Below, piece by piece: positions 1-12,348 of a stretch of DNA of 64,000 nt. Positions within the stretch are counted from its first letter, which is position 1, and every line of letters starts with the position of its first letter. The notes under the pieces are model-generated. The model was not told the origin of the DNA, searched no databases, and saw only the letters and a program-made list of their open reading frames with translations. The translations under genes were made by a program, and so were the position numbers. Source of the DNA: Carposina sasakii (taxonomy: Eukaryota; Arthropoda; Insecta; Lepidoptera; Carposinidae). Location: positions 558,001 to 622,000 of the forward strand of contig CP053167.1 of assembly GCA_014607495.2 (NCBI GenBank), written 5' to 3'.

Positions 1-6
1 TTTAAG

Positions 7-157
7 CTAGTTATTTCATTGACAGATATTAATTATTTCCCTTGAAAAAATCTCGCTACGCGCGACTATATGCATTTATGCAGAAAAACGCAGTCTATTT
101 ACTCAACTTTATACCCTAATATCTTGGGAACCAAACACTTCCCAGGTGTGCTTCCAT
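7..157 (+). repeat. Dispersed repeat, copy A
   Basis: About 140 bp align, at roughly 85% by eye, with the reverse complement of 10907-11048. Shared blocks include GACAGATATTAATTATTTC, CATGCAGAAAAA(C/T)GCAGTCTATT-like text and CTTCCCAGGTRTGCTTCC. The two copies lie either side of the satellite in opposite orientation. No coding capacity is convincing. The left edge may run out of the window. Confidence 0.7.
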
Positions 158-2075
158 GGAGAAAAATGATCGTGATGATGAGGAGATTCCGTAGTTTTCG
201 GGAACGTTGACGACCAAGAATCATCCTATATAAAAGGTACTTAATTTTAAAAATCTTGTATTCACTTAAATTGTCTTCAATCAAACTCTATAATTAGAGT
301 GGAATAGGCCAATTCCGCAACGACATGTAATGGGAGAAAGAAATACCTTGATTATATCGAAGGAAAACAAATCCAATATATCTTCAATTTGCGGCCAGTA
401 AAACGTTGCATTCGATTTTTTCTCATAAAATTTATTTTGACGTTATTTCTGTTTATATCAAGAACTTTTCCAACATAATATTTGATGGATTTATTGGTAT
501 TGAGCTAAACCAGTAGGTACGTATCTACTGGTCATGTAATATGGTTACCTTAGACTGCTCCTGAAGTGTTAAAAATAGAATTGCCAGTCTCAACACTGGG
601 TTTATTACCGTAACATTCTGCACTCACCTCCAAATCGACATTTGTTGTATTAAGAAATAGACTGCAGTTACTATATTTGAAACGGGATAAAATACTTCAT
701 TGATTATGAAGTAAGTTTTGATATTATCAAGGGATTCACCTACAATAATGATGAGGTTGTGAGCCTGTAATATATATTGGATTATACTTCATAGTATTTG
801 TGGGATATTATATTAAAGAGTCTTGTACAAAATATACTCATTCTACTTATTATTTTTCTGCATTATAGACTTATCTAATAATATTTAAAAAAATTGATAA
901 TAAATAAATAAATAAATGAATCTAACATAATCTACTAGCTTATTCCTATATGATATCGCGGTCGGGCAGAGACTGAGGGCCCCTCAGTGAGGGGTCGGTC
1001 GTCGGTATCCTGTTGCATTACTAGGTACTTGTCCTATTTCGCTTAGCTCAGTTCGACCCCACACTCTAGAAATTTTGTTTGCTTACTTGATACCGTAGTA
1101 CGGATATCAGAGTCATTTTTGACATGAAGAATATATCTGGCCGTTGCCTCTGCTTTTGAAGGGGGCCAATCTTTTTTCCTGCGTTCTTCAGCCGAATGCT
1201 TGTTACAGCTAAGAGTGATGGTATGATCTGCAAACAGGCTATGTTTGATATATACAGTTGTATATAGTAATAAACTATATTAATTATACAGTTGTTTTAC
1301 AATACCCTGCAAAACTGCTTACACGGTTAAATTAAAATTAAGGATTAAATATTAGGAGGATTCAAGTGTCTCTAATAAATAAATAAAACATTTTAATATT
1401 GAAAACTTAAATGATGAAATTTTCCAAGTAGTATTCTTAATTTACTACATAAATAATCCATGTGAAATTCCCATAAAAAACTGGTATCAATTTTAACACC
1501 CAGGTAAGTGAATTTGACATTCTCAATAGGTTTGCATTTAGGATGGGTGTGCCAGTGCCAAACCAGTTAAGGGCAAATTTTGACTTTGATTTGATTTGAA
1601 ATGCTCTAAACCTTTATTTTGTAGTTTTTACATAGAAATGTACATATAAAGTTATTTATTGTTTACTTAAGCTACAATATTGATAGATTATTTGAATCTA
1701 AATACGTAAGTCTTTTTTTATAGCATAAATAATACCAATAAACTGACTTTTAAAAAAAATTAACCGACTTCAAACTTTAACTAAAAAGCGATAAATAACG
1801 TAACTAATTTATCTACTTAATACATATTTGAAATTATTTAAATATTTACAACTATCTAATATTTTAACAAAGACATCGTTAACTATTTAAATATTTATAA
1901 TTATCACTTATTTTTTGGAGTCAGTGCTAGCCTAGGTAACGTAGCTGTTGTGTTGATGGACGCGCGCGGCTGGCAACGCCACACACACGGCAAAATACAA
2001 TACGGTGTAGTAGGCAACGATAATATCAGATGTTGATTCAAGTAACACGTCAGCCAAAATTCCAAATTAATATAT
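158..2075. other. Intergenic, degraded repeats
   Basis: No gene is recognisable. Positions 1753-1780 carry an AACCGACTTCAAA end that recurs in the opposite orientation at 12325-12345. Positions 2024-2056 carry a ~33-bp block identical or nearly so to part of the 129-bp minisatellite at 11213-12075 (CAGATGTTGATTCAAGTAAC). The rest is AT-rich with short simple repeats such as AAATAAATAAAT near 905. Confidence 0.5.
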
Positions 2076-2198
2076 CGAAGTCACATCCTCTCCTCTGAAA
2101 CAGGGTGTCAACAGGGGGATCCCCTCGGGCCGGCTATTTTCAGTCTCGCGATTCATCCCATCGTTCAGAATTTGGAATCAAAATTTAATGTATGGTAC
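2076..2198 (+). pseudogene. LINE reverse transcriptase fragment
   Basis: One frame reads about 41 codons containing SSETGCQQGDPLGPAIFSLA, which matches the block around the GVQQGDPLGP motif of non-LTR retrotransposon reverse transcriptases. It stops at a WY where the active-site (F/Y)xDD stretch would normally follow. Both ends are truncated and no other RT domain follows. The clade cannot be fixed from this length. Confidence 0.8.
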
Positions 2199-2505
2199 TC
2201 TTTTTTTTGTGTTTCTGCTCCATCCCTGCCAAAAGCGCGCAGGGATTTGTGTACTTATATCTATTGGTATTCCTATTTTATTATTGTGATATGATCGTGA
2301 AGCGATCTTACATTTTACTTTAAGCTATCCTAATACTCTACTCTAATTTCAAAGCTCATCATGTACCTAACTTGAAGTGTACCCTATCAGTGTGAACTAG
2401 TGGCTGGGATGGCCACTTAATCTGTGTCTATGCTATTCAGATCTATTCTTTTAATGGGATAGGGTTGCAGGTGGAGCAGTTTATTCATGTGTGTGAAGTT
2501 AGCAC
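2199..2505. other. No gene seen
   Basis: AT-rich spacer between the LINE scrap and the degenerate satellite. I see no open frame or repeat I can name. Confidence 0.5.
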
Positions 2506-2956
2506 CGCCATTTTGGAAATTTAAAAAAATAATAGTTGTGCTAGATTGTGCTAGGCATGTGCTGACTTGTGCCGTAAATAAAATTTTAAAATATCAAAAA
2601 ATTAAAAAGTTACAGGAAAAATAAAAAAAATATCACTAGCACCGCCATTTAGTAAAATTGATAAAATAACAAATGGATAAGTTTGTGCTAGGGCTGTGCT
2701 ATACTGTGCCGTAAAGCAAATTTCGATAACGCTGATAGATTTTCAGAAAATCGCGATTGAAAAAAAATCGCAGCACCGCCATTTTGTCAAAATCGAAAAA
2801 AAATAAATTGCTTCGATTCTGATTAAAATGTGCTAGAATGTGCTGCAAACGAAAAATCAATATCATAGACGGTTTATGAGAAAAACAAAATTGAACATTA
2901 AAAAATGAATATGCGATTTTAACGGTTTAAATTCACTTATTTGAAAAAACAAAAAA
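2506..2956 (+). repeat. Degenerate ~133-bp tandem repeat
   Basis: The phrase GCACCGCCATTT starts near 2506, 2640 and 2773, a spacing of 133-134 bp. Each unit also carries paired TGTGCTAG/TGTGCT words. The same words occur twice per 283-bp unit of the adjoining satellite, about 132 and 152 bp apart. This looks like diverged, shorter-period edge sequence of that satellite. Confidence 0.75.
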
Positions 2957-5900
2957 TGTGCTAACTTGTGCTAGGCTAGTCTTCTAAAACTACGTTCGAA
3001 TAACGAGAATAAATGTGCAATTTTTTCTAAAAATGAAAAAACAAAATTTAAAAAAAAAATTTTTGTTCGTACGAAGTTCCAAAAAATACCACAACTTGTG
3101 CTAGGTTTGTGCTGCAGAACGCCGAAATCCCCACTTCGATAAGTCAATGCGTTGTCGAGAAATTGCAGAAATAAAATTTTGGAACATAAAAGCGTCAAAA
3201 TAACGGTCAAAATGCACTCATTTCAAGAAAACAAAATATGTGCTAACTTGTGCTAGGCTAGTCTTCTATATCTACGTTCGAATAACGAGAATAAATGTGC
3301 AATTTTTTCTAAAAATGAAAAAACAAAATTTTTTTATAAAAAAATTTTGTTCGTACGAAGTTCCAAAAAATACCACAACTTGTGCTAGGTTTGTGCTGCA
3401 GAACGCCGAAATCCTCACTTCGATAAGTCAATGCGTTGTCGAGAAATTGCAGAAATAAAATTTTGGAACATAAAAGCGTCAAAATAACGGTCAAAATGCA
3501 CTCATTTCAAAAAAACAAAATATGTGCTAACTTGTGCTAGGCTAGTCTTCTATATCTACGTTCGAATAACGAGAATAAATGTGCAATTTTTTCTAAAAAT
3601 GAAAAAACAAAATTTTTTTTTTTTAATTTTTGTTCGTACGAAGTTCCAAAAAATACCACAACTTGTGCTAGGTTTGTGCTGCAGAACGCCGAAATCCCCA
3701 CTTCGATAAGTCAATGCGTTGTCGAGAAATTGCAGAAATAAAATTTTGGAACATAAAAGCGTCAAAATAACGGTCAAAATGCACTCATTTCAAAAAACCA
3801 AAATATGTGCTAACTTGTGCTAGGCTAGTCTTCTATATCTACGTTCGAATAACGAGAATAAATGTGCAATTTTTTCTAAAAATGAAAAAACAAAATTTGT
3901 AAAAAAAAATTTTTGTTCGTACGAAGTTCCAAAAAATACCACAACTTGTGCTAGGTTTGTGCTGCAGAACGCCGAAATCCCCACTTCGATAAGTCAATGC
4001 GTTGTCGAGAAATTGCAGAAATAAAATTTTGGAACATAAAAGCGTCAAAATAACGGTCAAAATGCACTCATTTCAAAAAAACAAAATATGTGCTAACTTG
4101 TGCTAGGCTAGTCTTCTATATCTACGTTCGAATAACGAGAATAAATGTGCAATTTTTTCTAAAAATGAAAAAACAAAATTTTTTTAAAAAAATTTTTGTT
4201 CGTACAAAGTTCCAAAAAATACCACAACTTGTGCTAGGTTTGTGCTGCAGAACGCCGAAAACCCCACTTCGATAAGTCAATGCGTTGTCGAGAAATTGCA
4301 GAAATAAAATTTTGGAACATAAAAGCGTCAAAATAACGGTCAAAATGCACTCATTTCAAAAAAACAAAATATGTGCTAACTTGTGCTAGGCTAGTCTTCT
4401 ATATCTACGTTCGAATAATGAGAATAAATGTGCAATTTTTTCTAAAAATGAAAAAACAAAATTTAAAAAAAAAAAATTTTTGTTCGTACGAAGTTCCAAA
4501 AAAATACCACAACTTGTGCTAGGTTTGTGCTGCAGAACGCCGAAATCCCCACTTCGATAAGTCAATGCGTTGTCGAGAAATTGCAGAAATAAAATTTTGG
4601 AACATAAAAGCGTCAAAATAACGGTTAAAATGCACTCATTTCAAAAAAACAAAATATGTGCTAACTTGTGCTAGGCTAGTCTTCTATATCTACGTTCGAA
4701 TAACGAGAATAAATGTGCAATTTTTTCTAAAAATGAAAAAACAAAATTTTTTTAAAAAAATTTTTGTTCGTACGAAGTTCCAAAAAATACCACAACTTGT
4801 GCTAGGTTTGTGCTGCAGAACGCCGAAATCCCCACTTCGATAAGTCAATGCGTTGTCGAGAAATTGCAGAAATAAAATTTTGGAACATAAAAGCGTAAAA
4901 ATAACGGTCAAAATGCACTCATTTCAAAAAAAAACAAAATATGTGCTAACTTGTGCTAGGCTAGTCTTCTATATCTACGTTCGAATAACGAGAATAAATG
5001 TGCAATTTTTTCTAAAAATGAAAAAAACAAAATTTTTTTAAAAAAATTTTTGTTCGTACAAAGTTCCAAAAAATACCACAACTTGTGCTAGGTTTGTGCT
5101 GCAGAACGCCGAAAACCCCACTTCGATAAGTCAATGCGTTGTCGAGAAATAGCAGAAATAAAATATTGGAACATAAAAGCGTCAAAATAACGGTCAAAAT
5201 GCACTCATTTCAAAAAAAACAAAATATGTGCTAACTTGTGCTAGGCTAGTCTTCTATATCTACGTTCGAATAACGAGAATAAATGTGCAATTTTTTCTAA
5301 AAATGAAAAAACAAAATTTTTAAAAAAAATTTTTGTTCGTACGAAGTTCCAAAAAATACCACAACTTGTGCTAGGTTTGTGCTGCAGAACGCCGAAATCC
5401 CCACTTCGATAAGTCAATGCGTTGTCGAGAAATTGCAGAAATAAAATTTTGGAACATAAAAGCGTAAAAATAACGGTCAAAATGCACTCATTTCAAAAAA
5501 ACAAAATATGTGCTAACTTGTGCTAGGCTAGTCTTCTATATCTACGTTCGAATAACGAGAATAAATGTGCAATTTTTTCTAAAAATGAAAAAACAAAATT
5601 TTTTTAAAAAAATTTTTGTTCGTACGAAGTTCCAAAAAATACCACAACTTGTGCTAGGTTTGTGCTGCAGAACGCCGAAATCCCCACTTCGATAAGTCAA
5701 TGCGTTGTCGAGAAATTGCAGAAATAAAATTTTGGAACATAAAAGCGTCAAAATAACGGTCAAAATGCACTCATTTCAAAAAAACAAAATATGTGCTAAC
5801 TTGTGCTAGGCTAGTCTTCTATATCTACGTTCGAATAACGAGAATAAATTTGCAATTTTTTCTAAAAATAAAAAAACAAAAATTTTTTTAAAAAATTTTT

Positions 5901-8900
5901 GTTCGTACGAAGTTCCAAAAAATACCACAACTTGTGCTAGGTTTGTGCTGCAGAACGCCGAAATCCCCACTTCGATAAGTCAATGCGTTGTCGAGAAATT
6001 GCAGAAATAAAATTTTGGAACATAAAAGCGTAAAAATAACGGTCAAAATGCACTCATTTCAAAAAAACAAAATATGTGCTAACTTGTGCTAGGCTAGTCT
6101 TCTATATCTACGTTCGAATAACGAGAATAAATGTGCAATTTTTTCTAAAAATGAAAAAACAAAATTTTTTTTAAAAAAATTTTTGTTCGTACGAAGTTCC
6201 AAAAAATACCACAACTTGTGCTAGGTTTGTGCTGCAGAACGCCGAAATCCCCACTTCGATAAGTCAATGCGTTGTCGAGAAATTGCAGAAATAAAATTTT
6301 GGAACATAAAAGCGTAAAAATAACGGTCAAAATGCACTCATTTCAAAAAAAAAAATATGTGCTAACTTGTGCTAGGCTAGTCTTCTATATCTACGTTCGA
6401 ATAACGAGAATAAATGTGCAATTTTTTCTAAAAATGAAAAAACAAAATTTTTTTTAAAAAATTTTTGTTCGTACAAAGTTCCAAAAAATACCACAACTTG
6501 TGCTAGGTTTGTGCTGCAGAACGCCGAAAACCCCACTTCGATAAGTCAATGCGTTGTCGAGAAATTGCAGAAATAAAATTTTGGAACATAAAAGCGTCAA
6601 AATAACGGTCAAAATGCACTCATTTCAAAAAAACAAAATATGTGCTAACTTGTGCTAGGCTAGTCTTCTATATCTACGTTCGAATAACGAGAATAAATGT
6701 GCAATTTTTTCTAAAAATGAAAAAACAAAATTTTTTAAAAAAATTTTTGTTCGTACGAAGTTCCAAAAAATACCACAACTTGTGCTAGGTTTGTGCTGCA
6801 GAACGCCGAAATCCCCACTTCGATAAGTCAATGCGTTGTCGAGAAATTGCAGAAATAAAATTTTGGAACATAAAAGCGTAAAAATAACGGTCAAAATGCA
6901 CTCATTTCAAAAAAACAAAATATGTGCTAACTTGTGCTAGGCTAGTCTTCTATATCTACGTTCGAATAACGAGAATAAATGTGCAATTTTTTCTAAAAAT
7001 AAAAAAAACAAAATTTTTTTAAAAAAATTTTTGTTCGTACGAAGTTCCAAAAAATACCACAACTTGTGCTAGGTTTGTGCTGCAGAACGCCGAAATCCCC
7101 ACTTCGATAAGTCAATGCGTTGTCGAGAAATTGCAGAAATAAAATTTTGGAACATAAAAGCGTCAAAATAACGGTCAAAATGCACTCATTTCAAAAAAAC
7201 AAAATATGTGCTAACTTGTGCTAGGCTAGTCTTCTATATCTACGTTCGAATAACGAGAATAAATTTGCAATTTTTTCTAAAAATAAAAAAACAAAAATTT
7301 TTTTAAAAAATTTTTGTTCGTACGAAGTTCCAAAAAATACCACAACTTGTGCTAGGTTTGTGCTGCAGAACGCCGAAATCCCCACTTCGATAAGTCAATG
7401 CGTTGTCGAGAAATTGCAGAAATAAAATTTTGGAACATAAAAGCGTAAAAATAACGGTCAAAATGCACTCATTTCAAAAAAACAAAATATGTGCTAACTT
7501 GTGCTAGGCTAGTCTTCTATATCTACGTTCGAATAACGAGAATAAATGTGCAATTTTTTCTAAAAATGAAAAAACAAAATTTTTTTTAAAAAAATTTTTG
7601 TTCGTACGAAGTTCCAAAAAATACCACAACTTGTGCTAGGTTTGTGCTGCAGAACGCCGAAATCCCCACTTCGATAAGTCAATGCGTTGTCGAGAAATTG
7701 CAGAAATAAAATTTTGGAACATAAAAGCGTAAAAATAACGGTCAAAATGCACTCATTTCAAAAAAAAAAAATATGTGCTAACTTGTGCTAGGCTAGTCTT
7801 CTATATCTACGTTCGAATAACGAGAATAAATGTGCAATTTTTTCTAAAAATGAAAAAACAAAATTTTTTTTAAAAAATTTTTGTTCGTACAAAGTTCCAA
7901 AAAATACCACAACTTGTGCTAGGTTTGTGCTGCAGAACGCCGAAAACCCCACTTCGATAAGTCAATGCGTTGTCGAGAAATTGCAGAAATAAAATTTTGG
8001 AACATAAAAGCGTCAAAATAACGGTCAAAATGCACTCATTTCAAAAAAACAAAATATGTGCTAACTTGTGCTAGGCTAGTCTTCTATATCTACGTTCGAA
8101 TAACGAGAATAAATGTGCAATTTTTTCTAAAAATGAAAAAACAAAATTTTTTAAAAAAATTTTTGTTCGTACGAAGTTCCAAAAAATACCACAACTTGTG
8201 CTAGGTTTGTGCTGCAGAACGCCGAAATCCCCACTTCGATAAGTCAATGCGTTGTCGAGAAATTGCAGAAATAAAATTTTGGAACATAAAAGCGTCAAAA
8301 TAACGGTCAAAATGCACTCATTTCAAAAAAACAAAATATGTGCTAACTTGTGCTAGGCTAGTCTTCTATATCTACGTTCGAATAACGAGAATAAATTTGC
8401 AATTTTTTCTAAAAATAAAAAAACAAAAATTTTTTTAAAAAATTTTTGTTCGTACGAAGTTCCAAAAAATACCACAACTTGTGCTAGGTTTGTGCTGCAG
8501 AACGCCGAAATCCCCACTTCGATAAGTCAATGCGTTGTCGAGAAATTGCAGAAATAAAATTTTGGAACATAAAAGCGTAAAAATAACGGTCAAAATGCAC
8601 TCATTTCAAAAAAACAAAATATGTGCTAACTTGTGCTAGGCTAGTCTTCTATATCTACGTTCGAATAACGAGAATAAATGTGCAATTTTTTCTAAAAATG
8701 AAAAAACAAAATTTTTTTTAAAAAAATTTTTGTTCGTACGAAGTTCCAAAAAATACCACAACTTGTGCTAGGTTTGTGCTGCAGAACGCCGAAATCCCCA
8801 CTTCGATAAGTCAATGCGTTGTCGAGAAATTGCAGAAATAAAATTTTGGAACATAAAAGCGTAAAAATAACGGTCAAAATGCACTCATTTCAAAAAAAAA

Positions 8901-9817
8901 AATATGTGCTAACTTGTGCTAGGCTAGTCTTCTATATCTACGTTCGAATAACGAGAATAAATGTGCAATTTTTTCTAAAAATGAAAAAACAAAATTTTTT
9001 TTTAAAAATTTTTGTTCGTACAAAGTTCCAAAAAATACCACAACTTGTGCTAGGTTTGTGCTGCAGAACGCCGAAAACCCCACTTCGATAAGTCAATGCG
9101 TTGTCGAGAAATTGCAGAAATAAAATTTTGGAACATAAAAGCGTCAAAATAACGGTCAAAATGCACTCATTTCAAAAAAACAAAATATGTGCTAACTTGT
9201 GCTAGGCTAGTCTTCTATATCTACGTTCGAATAATGAGAATAAATGTGCAATTTTTTCTAAAAATGAAAAAACAAAATTTTTTTTTTAAAATTTTTGTTC
9301 GTACGAAGTTCCAAAAAATACCACAACTTGTGCTAGGTTTGTGCTGCAGAACGCCGAAATCCCCACTTCGATAAGTCAATGCGTTGTCGAGAAATTGCAG
9401 AAATAAAATTTTGGAACATAAAAGCGTCAAAATAACGGTCAAAATGCACTCATTTCAAAAAAACAAAATATGTGCTAACTTGTGCTAGGCTAGTCTTCTA
9501 TATCTACGTTCGAATAACGAGAATAAATGTGCAATTTTTTCTAAAAATGAAAAAACAAAATTTTTTTTAAAAATTTTTGTTCGTACAAAGTTCCAAAAAA
9601 TACCACAACTTGTGCTAGGTTTGTGCTGCAGAACGCCGAAAACCCCACTTCGATAAGTCAATGCGTTGTCGAGAAATTGCAGAAATAAAATTTTGGAACA
9701 TAAAAGCGTCAAAATAACGGTCAAAATGCACTCATTTCAAAAAAACAAAATATGTGCTAACTTGTGCTAGGCTAGTCTTCTATCTACGTTCGAATAACGA
9801 GAATAAATGAGCAATTT
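2957..9817 (+). repeat. 283-bp satellite array, forward block
   Basis: Twenty-four complete head-to-tail units and a partial one, each starting TGTGCTAACTTGTGCTAGG with a period of 282-286 bp. Copies are nearly identical apart from A/T run lengths and diagnostic variants: ACAAAGTTCC with CCGAAAACCCC versus ACGAAGTTCC with CCGAAATCCCC, and AAATTTGC versus AAATGTGC. Variants recur 1,415 bp apart (5 units: near 5848 and 7262; 6145 and 7560) and 1,132 bp apart (4 units: 7560 and 8692), a higher-order pattern. Short open frames within the units are by-products of the repeat and are not genes. Confidence 0.97.
9811..9817. other. Satellite inversion junction
   Basis: Forward units switch to reverse-complement units inside GCAATTT. 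The forward unit would read GTGCAATTTTTTC and the reverse unit CTGCAATTTCTCG. Seven bases are common to both, so the breakpoint is placed only to within this microhomology. Confidence 0.85.
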
Positions 9818-10906
9818 CTCGACAACGCATTGACTTATCGAAGTGGGGATTTCGGCGTTCTGCAGCACAAACCTAGCACAAGTTGTGGTATTTTTTGGAA
9901 CTTCGTACGAACAAAATTTTTTTTTAAAAAATTTAGTTTTTTCATTTTTAGAAAAAATTGCACATTTATTCTCGTTATTCGAACGTAGATATAGAAGACT
10001 AGCCTAGCACAAGTTAGCACATATTTTGTTTTTTGAAATGAGTGCATTTTGACCGTTATTTTGACGCTTTTATGTTCCAAAATTTTATTTCTGCAATTTC
10101 TCGACAACGCATTGACTTATCGAAGTGGGGATTTCGGCGTTCTGCAGCACAAACCTAGCACAAGTTGTGGTATTTTTTGGAACTTCGTACGAACAAAAAT
10201 TTTTTTAAAAAAATGTTGTTTTTACATTTTTAGAAAAAATTGCACATTTATTCTCGTTATTCGAACGTAGATATAGAAGACTAGCCTAGCACAAGTTAGC
10301 ACATATTTTGTTTTTTGAAATGAGTGCATTTTGACCGTTATTTTGACGCTTTTATGTTCCAAAATTTTATTTCTGCAATTTCTCGACAACGCATTGACTT
10401 ATCGAAGTGGGGATTTCGGCGTTCTGCAGCACAAACCTAGCACAAGTTCGGTATTTTTTGGAACTTCGTACGAACAAAAATTTTTTTTAAAAAATTTTGT
10501 TTTTTCATTTTTAGAAAAAATTGCACATTTATTCTCGTTATTCGAACGTAGATATAGAAGACTAGCCTAGCACAAGTTAGCACATATTTTGTTTTTTTGA
10601 AATGAGTGCATTTTGACCGTTATTTTGACGCTTTTATGTTCCAAAATTTTATTTCTGCAATTTCTCGACAACGCATTGACTTATCGAAGTGGGGATTTCG
10701 GCGTTCTGCAGCACAAACCTAGCACAAGTTGTGGTATTTTTTGGAAATTCGTACGAACAAAAATTTTTTAAAAAAAATTTTGTTTTTTCATTTTTAGAAA
10801 AAATTGCACATTTATTCTCGTTATTCGAACGTAGATATAGAAGACTAGCCTAGCACAAGTTAGCACATATTTTGTTTTTTTGAAATGAGTGCATTTTGAC
10901 CGTTAT
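9818..10906 (-). repeat. 283-bp satellite array, inverted block
   Basis: About 3.8 units of the same satellite in reverse complement (CCTAGCACAAGTTAGCACAT near 10005, 10290, 10573 and 10855). Similarity to the forward units is as high as between forward units. The block ends mid-unit at CCGTTATTTT and passes directly into the dispersed repeat at 10907. Confidence 0.95.
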
Positions 10907-11048
10907 TTTTTGGAAGCATACCTGGGAAGAGTCTGGTTTCCAAAATATTAGGGTCCAAAGTTGAATAGACTGCATTTTTCTGCATGAATGCACATAGACG
11001 CGCGTAGCAAGATTTTTCACGAGAAATAATTAATATCTGTCTATGAAA
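10907..11048 (-). repeat. Dispersed repeat, copy B (inverted)
   Basis: Reverse complement of the 7-157 repeat. The satellite abuts it exactly where copy A continues into different DNA, so the array edge lies at or within this older repeat. Confidence 0.7.
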
Positions 11049-11212
11049 AAACCTAGCATAAACACTAGACACTATAAATTTCGCCGGATCAAGTAATTAA
11101 ATAAATAAAAAATCCCAGCATTTTTTTTGGTATAAACTTACTTTATTTGATGTATAGAGTACGTACCCTTCGTTAATGGTGGCCACAAAAAAACACCCTG
11201 TATAGTTTCCAT

Positions 11213-12075
11213 CGACCAATTGCAGTACTGTCCCCTAACTCCTAACCGTTAAGGAGTTCTGTAGCTTCATCATCAGCACAGCACTATCAGATGTTGATTC
11301 AAGTAACACGTCAGCCCTACACACTACTAAATAGTTTTCATCGACCAATTGCTGTACTGTCTCCCAACTCCTAACCGTTAAGGAGTTCTGTAGCTTCATC
11401 ATCAGCACAGCACTATCAGATGTTGATTCAAGTAACACGTCAACCCTACACACTACTAAATAGTTTTCATCGACCAATGGCAGTACTGTCTCCCAACTCC
11501 TAACCGTTAAGGAGTTCTGTAGCTTCATCATCAGCACAGCACTATCAGATGTTGATTCAAGTAACACGTCAGCCCTACACACTACTAAATAGTTTTCATC
11601 GACCAATTGCTGTACTGTCTCCCAACTCCTAACCGTTAAGGAGTTCTGTAGCTTCATCATCAGCACAACAGCATCAGATGTTGATTCAAGTAACACGTTA
11701 GCCCTACATACTACTAAATAGTTTCCATCGACCAATTGCAGTACTGTCTCCCAACTCCTAACCGTTAAGGAGTTCTGTAGCTTCATCATCAGCACAGCAC
11801 TATCAGATGTTGATTCAAGTAACACGTCAACCCTACACACTACTAAATAGTTTTCATCGACCAATGGCAGTACTGTCTCCCAACTCCTAACCGTTAAGGA
11901 GTTCTGTATCTTCATCATCAGCACAGCAGCATCAGATGTTGATTCAAGTAACGCGTTAGCCCTACATACTACTAAATAGTTTCCATTGACCAATTGCAGT
12001 ACTGTATCCTAACTCCCAACCGTTAAGGAGTTCTGTAGCTTCATCATCAGCACAGCAGCATTAGATGTTGACACC
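11213..12075. repeat. 129-bp minisatellite (6.7 copies)
   Basis: The word CGACCAATT or a close variant occurs at 11213, 11342, 11471, 11600, 11729, 11858 and 11987, exactly 129 bp apart. Because 129 is 43 codons, the - strand stays open for about 250 codons (11235-11993), reading repeats of LLESTSDxAVLMMKLQNSLT. Variants CAACCC then CCAATGG recur every third copy, hinting at a 3-unit higher-order repeat. There is no promoter or known domain. The protein is probably an accident of period, though expression cannot be excluded. Confidence 0.93.
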
Positions 12076-12345
12076 CTGAAGCATATACCTAAGTAAGACA
12101 TGATTACGTAACAAAAGCACCATACGAGCATACAATTTTCGGTGGTTGCTCTAGATTTCTCCTGAATCCCATCATCAGATCCTGACCTGGTGAAAATGGG
12201 ACCACCTCAGAAGTGAACTCTATCCAAACAAAAAAAAAATTTGAAATCCGTTTATAATTGACGGAAATATCGGTGAACATACATAAAAAAAAAATATTAT
12301 ACATACAGACGAATTGAGAACCTCCTCCTTTTTTTGAAGTCGGTA
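12076..12345. repeat. Interspersed repeat, lepidopteran type
   Basis: Contains CATCATCAGATCCTGACCTGG and ends with GAGAACCTCCTCC then TTTTTTTGAAGTCGGT. I recognise this ending from memory as very common in lepidopteran genomes. It abuts, and seems to truncate, the left end of the Harbinger at 12346. A relic of the same end in the opposite orientation is at 1753-1780. Confidence 0.5.
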
Positions 12346-12348
12346 AAA

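Noticed and set aside
2971..10570. Many 61-90 codon frames on both strands of the satellite (MTVILTLLCSKI..., MLTCARLVFYIY...)
   Set aside because: They recur only because the 283-bp unit recurs; frames differ in length with A/T run length and show no known domain.
2957..10906. CRISPR-like array
   Set aside because: Repeat unit and period are far too long, there are no unique spacers, and the DNA is eukaryotic.
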